Assembly: GCA_002483745.1 (NCBI GenBank)
Contig: DLIM01000028.1
Location: 44,496-51,412 of the forward strand
From: Caryophanales bacterium UBA7642
Lineage (GTDB): Bacteria > Bacillota_I > Bacilli_A > RFN20 > CAG-288
Direction of reading: 5' to 3'
DNA length: 6,917 nucleotides
In this document: one piece after another, positions 4,632 to 6,917 of the stretch
Position numbering within the stretch: position 1 is the stretch's first letter
How the letters are laid out: every line of letters begins with the position of its first letter
Notes under the pieces: generated by a model
What the model was told of the DNA's origin: nothing
Seen by the model: the letters and a program-made list of their open reading frames with translations, nothing else
Database searches by the model: none
Made by a program: the position numbers and the translations under genes

Positions 4632-6761
4632 ATGGGAATGGATAACGATCAAGCGATGGTTTCTACTTACGAATCTGTCCCGCTTGAAAATGTAAGAAAT
4701 ATCGGCATCATGGCTCACATCGATGCCGGCAAGACGACAACTTCTGAACGTATTCTCTTCTTCACCGGAAAAACCCACAAGATTGGTGAGGTCCACGATG
4801 GTGGTGCCTCTATGGATTTCGATGAACAGGAACAGAAGCGTGGTATTACTATTTACTCTGCTGCTACTACTTGTTTATGGAAAGGCTATCGTATCAACTT
4901 AATTGATACTCCTGGCCACGTTGACTTCACAGCTGAAGTTGAACGTTCTCTCCGTGTCCTTGATGGCGCTGTCTGCGTCCTCGATGGCAAAAACGGTGTT
5001 GAACCTCAGACTGAGACTGTCTGGAGACAGGCTGATAAATACGATATTCCTCGTATTGTCTTCGTCAACAAGCTTGATGCTACTGGTGCTGACTTTGAAA
5101 TGTCAGTTCATTCCATCAAGGAAAAGCTCGGCGGCAATGGCGTTGCCATTGGTTACCCGGTTGGCTTAGAGACTCGTTTATTAGGCTTAATCGACTTAGT
5201 CGAAATGAAGGCCTGGTTATGGGATCTTGATGCTAAGAAGTCTGAAGATATGCAGCCTAACATTGTCTCTCTTGACCAAGTTCCGGCTGACTATGCTCAT
5301 GATGTCGAACAGGCTAAGCTTTATCACTCTGAATTAATCAACCAGTTAGCTAACTTTGATGATGAAATTATGAACTGCGTCCTTGAAGGCAAGGAACCTG
5401 ATGCTGATGCTATTCGTAAAGCTATCCGTAAGGGTACTATCGATAGCAAAATCTATCCTTGTATTCCTGGCTCTGCTTATAAGAACAAGTCTGTCCAGTA
5501 TTTACTTAACTGCGTCCGTGATTATTTACCTTCTCCTCTTGATGTTCCGGCCGCTGTCGGTAAGGACAAAGATGGAAACCCTGTCACCTGCCCTACTGAT
5601 CCTAAAGCTCCGTTTGTAGCTTTAGCCTTCAAGATCACAGCTGATCAGTTTGGTACCAAGACCTTCTTCAGAGTCTATTCTGGAACCGTCAAGGCTGGTT
5701 CTTATGTCTACAATGTCCGTAAAGGAACTAAGGAACGTGTCTCACGTTTAATCTTAGTCAACGCTTCTTCTTCTGAGTCCATCACTGAAGCTAAGTCTGG
5801 TGAAATCGCTGCCGCTATCGGCTTCTCTTCCACTAGAACTGGTGATACTCTCGTCGGAGAAAACGATCCGAGAGTTGAGCTTGAAACTATTAAGTTCGCT
5901 GATCCGGTCATCTCTGAGGCTATTGAGCCCTCTAAGAAGGCTGATCAGGATAAGATGGCTGCCGCTTTGATTAAGTTCACTGAAGAGGATCCTACTTTCC
6001 ACTACTATACTAACGAAGAGACCGGACAAGGTATCATCGCTGGTGTTGGTGAATTACAGCTCGATGTCAACGTCACTCGTTTAAAGAATGATTACAAGAT
6101 TGATGTCAAGGTCGGTGCTCCTCAGGTCGCTTATCGTGAAACCATCAAGACCACTGCTAACTGCGAAGGTAAATACATCAAGCAGTCCGGCGGTCATGGT
6201 CAGTATGGTCACGTTGTCTTCAAGATGGAGCCTAATCCTGGTAAAGGTATCGAAGTTGATGATGCTGTTACCGGTGGCGCCATTCCTAAGGAATTCATCA
6301 AGCCTTCTCTTGATGGTCTAAAAGAGGCCATGGAGAGAGGTATGATTGCTGGCTATCCTGTCATCGATGTTAAGGCCACCCTATTCGATGGTTCTTACCA
6401 CGATGTTGATTCTTCCGAAGCTGCTTATAAGTTAGCTTCTGCTCAGGCTTTGAGAGTTGCTGCTACTAAGTGCTCCCCTGTTATTCTTGAACCTATCGTC
6501 AAGGCTAACATCACTACTCCGCTCGACTATGTTGGTACCGTTATGGGTGATATTAGTTCTCGTCGTGGTCAGGTTGAAGGTATGATTCAGAAGGCTAATG
6601 CTCAGGTCATCACTGCCTACATCCCGTTAGCTAATATGTTCGGTTACATCTCTGACTTACGTTCTATGACTCAGGGAAGAGGTATCTACACCATGGAATT
6701 CGATCACTACCAGGAAGTACCTCGTTCTGTCCAGGAAGATATCATTAAGAAGAGAGGTTAA
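4632..6761 (+). CDS. fusA: Elongation factor G
   Basis: EF-G is the GTPase that drives translocation of tRNAs and mRNA and, with RRF, ribosome recycling. The 709-residue length is typical. GTPase motifs are intact: AHIDAGKTTT (28-37), switch I RGITI (70-74), DTPGH (92-96), NKLD (146-149, normally NKMD) and GSA (280-282). Domain II follows from about 325, domain III contains GVGELQLD (471-478, usually GMGELHLD), and domain IV has the decoding-centre loops SGGHGQYGH (519-527, usually SGGRGQYGH) and GSYHDVDS (587-594) with its conserved His 590. Domain V ends in PRSVQEDIIKKRG. AAAGGAG (4617-4623) is 8 bases from this ATG, favouring it over the ATG two codons later. This gives an N-terminus about 11 residues longer than in B. 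subtilis. Several substitutions at usually invariant sites suggest a fast-evolving lineage rather than a paralogue, since it sits in the canonical str position. Confidence 0.98.
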   Translation: MGMDNDQAMVSTYESVPLENVRNIGIMAHIDAGKTTTSERILFFTGKTHKIGEVHDGGASMDFDEQEQKRGITIYSAATTCLWKGYRINLIDTPGHVDFTAEVERSLRVLDGAVCVLDGKNGVEPQTETVWRQADKYDIPRIVFVNKLDATGADFEMSVHSIKEKLGGNGVAIGYPVGLETRLLGLIDLVEMKAWLWDLDAKKSEDMQPNIVSLDQVPADYAHDVEQAKLYHSELINQLANFDDEIMNCVLEGKEPDADAIRKAIRKGTIDSKIYPCIPGSAYKNKSVQYLLNCVRDYLPSPLDVPAAVGKDKDGNPVTCPTDPKAPFVALAFKITADQFGTKTFFRVYSGTVKAGSYVYNVRKGTKERVSRLILVNASSSESITEAKSGEIAAAIGFSSTRTGDTLVGENDPRVELETIKFADPVISEAIEPSKKADQDKMAAALIKFTEEDPTFHYYTNEETGQGIIAGVGELQLDVNVTRLKNDYKIDVKVGAPQVAYRETIKTTANCEGKYIKQSGGHGQYGHVVFKMEPNPGKGIEVDDAVTGGAIPKEFIKPSLDGLKEAMERGMIAGYPVIDVKATLFDGSYHDVDSSEAAYKLASAQALRVAATKCSPVILEPIVKANITTPLDYVGTVMGDISSRRGQVEGMIQKANAQVITAYIPLANMFGYISDLRSMTQGRGIYTMEFDHYQEVPRSVQEDIIKKRG

Positions 6762-6780
6762 TACACACCTCTTTCTTCTT
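6747..6780 (+). other. Hairpin across the fusA stop codon
   Basis: AAGAAG-AGAGGT (6747-6758) pairs fully with ACCTCT-CTTCTT (6767-6772 and 6775-6780), with a 2-base TT bulge (6773-6774). The 8-base loop TAATACAC carries the fusA stop codon. No U-tract follows, so it is not a standard intrinsic terminator. It could stabilise the upstream mRNA after processing or partly separate fusA and tuf expression. Its role is inferred. Confidence 0.5.
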
Positions 6781-6807
6781 GAAAACATAAGTACAAAAGT
6801 GTATAGT
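6779..6807 (+). promoter_or_regulatory. Internal promoter for tuf
   Basis: TTGAAA (6779-6784) and TATAGT (6802-6807) are separated by exactly 17 bases, each one mismatch from the sigma-A consensus. Predicted transcription starts near 6814, leaving a leader of about 24 bases with the tuf ribosome-binding site. Its position in the 76-base fusA-tuf gap fits the common need for extra EF-Tu relative to EF-G. The -35 overlaps the end of the hairpin above. Confidence 0.6.
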
Positions 6808-6837
6808 CATTAAGAATCTATTTGGAGGATATAAATT

Positions 6838-6917
6838 ATGGCTAAACAGAAGTTTGACCGTTCTAAGCCGAATGTTAACATCGGAACTATCGGTCACGTC
6901 GATCACGGCAAGACCAC
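6838..6917 (+). CDS. tuf: Elongation factor Tu (3' partial)
   Basis: EF-Tu delivers aminoacyl-tRNA to the ribosomal A site as a GTP complex. Only 26 complete codons are in the window, but MAKQKFDRSKPNVNIGTIGH leads straight into the family P-loop GHVDHGKT (19-26), which is diagnostic. GGAGG at 6824-6828 lies 9 bases before the ATG. It follows fusA by 76 bases, the standard str operon order, and probably has its own promoter at 6779-6807. The remaining roughly 370 residues lie beyond the window end. Confidence 0.97.
   Translation, partial: MAKQKFDRSKPNVNIGTIGHVDHGKT

Noticed and set aside
4452..4796. 114-codon minus-strand ORF across the rpsG-fusA junction
   Set aside because: It overlaps two well-supported genes on the opposite strand, and no promoter or known protein family is evident.
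5754..6029. 91-codon minus-strand ORF opposite fusA
   Set aside because: Antisense shadow of EF-G with Ser/Arg/Leu-rich content typical of reverse-frame translation; no independent support.

Overview
The window holds two unrelated blocks on the plus strand, separated by a 520-base intergenic region. The organism looks like a low-to-moderate GC member of the Bacillota/Mycoplasmatota side of the tree. Ribosomal protein S12 has the Gram-positive type N-terminal insertion and the GTMTPKKPNSA core, S7 is Bacillus-like, and EF-G is clearly bacterial but diverged. I cannot name a genus. Trp is encoded only by TGG in the major genes, and the five complete stops are TAA or TAG, never TGA. This argues against the Mycoplasma code (TGA = Trp), although the large insertions in the ABC ATPase resemble what is seen in some Mollicutes.

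Block 1 (1-3161) is the 3' part of an ABC import operon. It contains a fused two-domain inner-membrane permease of the iron(III)/thiamine/sulfate class, truncated by the window edge, followed 5 bases later by its ATPase. The ATPase is 556 residues, much longer than the usual 350-370, because it carries an insertion of about 115-120 residues inside the helical subdomain and a second, Lys/Glu-rich one in the C-terminal regulatory region. A strong intrinsic terminator (3172-3213) closes the operon.

The intergenic region (3162-3681) is AT-rich. After the terminator it contains a near-perfect 18-base dyad, a plausible promoter with a possible 31-codon ORF behind it, and then a perfect-consensus sigma-A promoter (TTGACA, 17 bases, TATAAT). 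That promoter starts a leader of about 99 bases with potential hairpins, one of which would pair with bases next to and within the rpsL ribosome-binding site.

Block 2 (3682-6917) is the classical str operon: rpsL (S12), rpsG (S7), fusA (EF-G) and the start of tuf (EF-Tu), cut off by the window end. A hairpin spans the fusA stop codon, and a second good promoter (TTGAAA, 17 bases, TATAGT) lies between fusA and tuf, so tuf is probably transcribed both from the operon promoter and on its own. The genes encode part of the ribosomal decoding centre and the two main elongation GTPases.

Most of the window is ordinary housekeeping and transport sequence. I see no clear new biological system. The best leads are the S12 position-101 Arg (the streptomycin-site Lys is replaced), the inserted ATPase, and the structured, possibly peptide-coding region upstream of rpsL.
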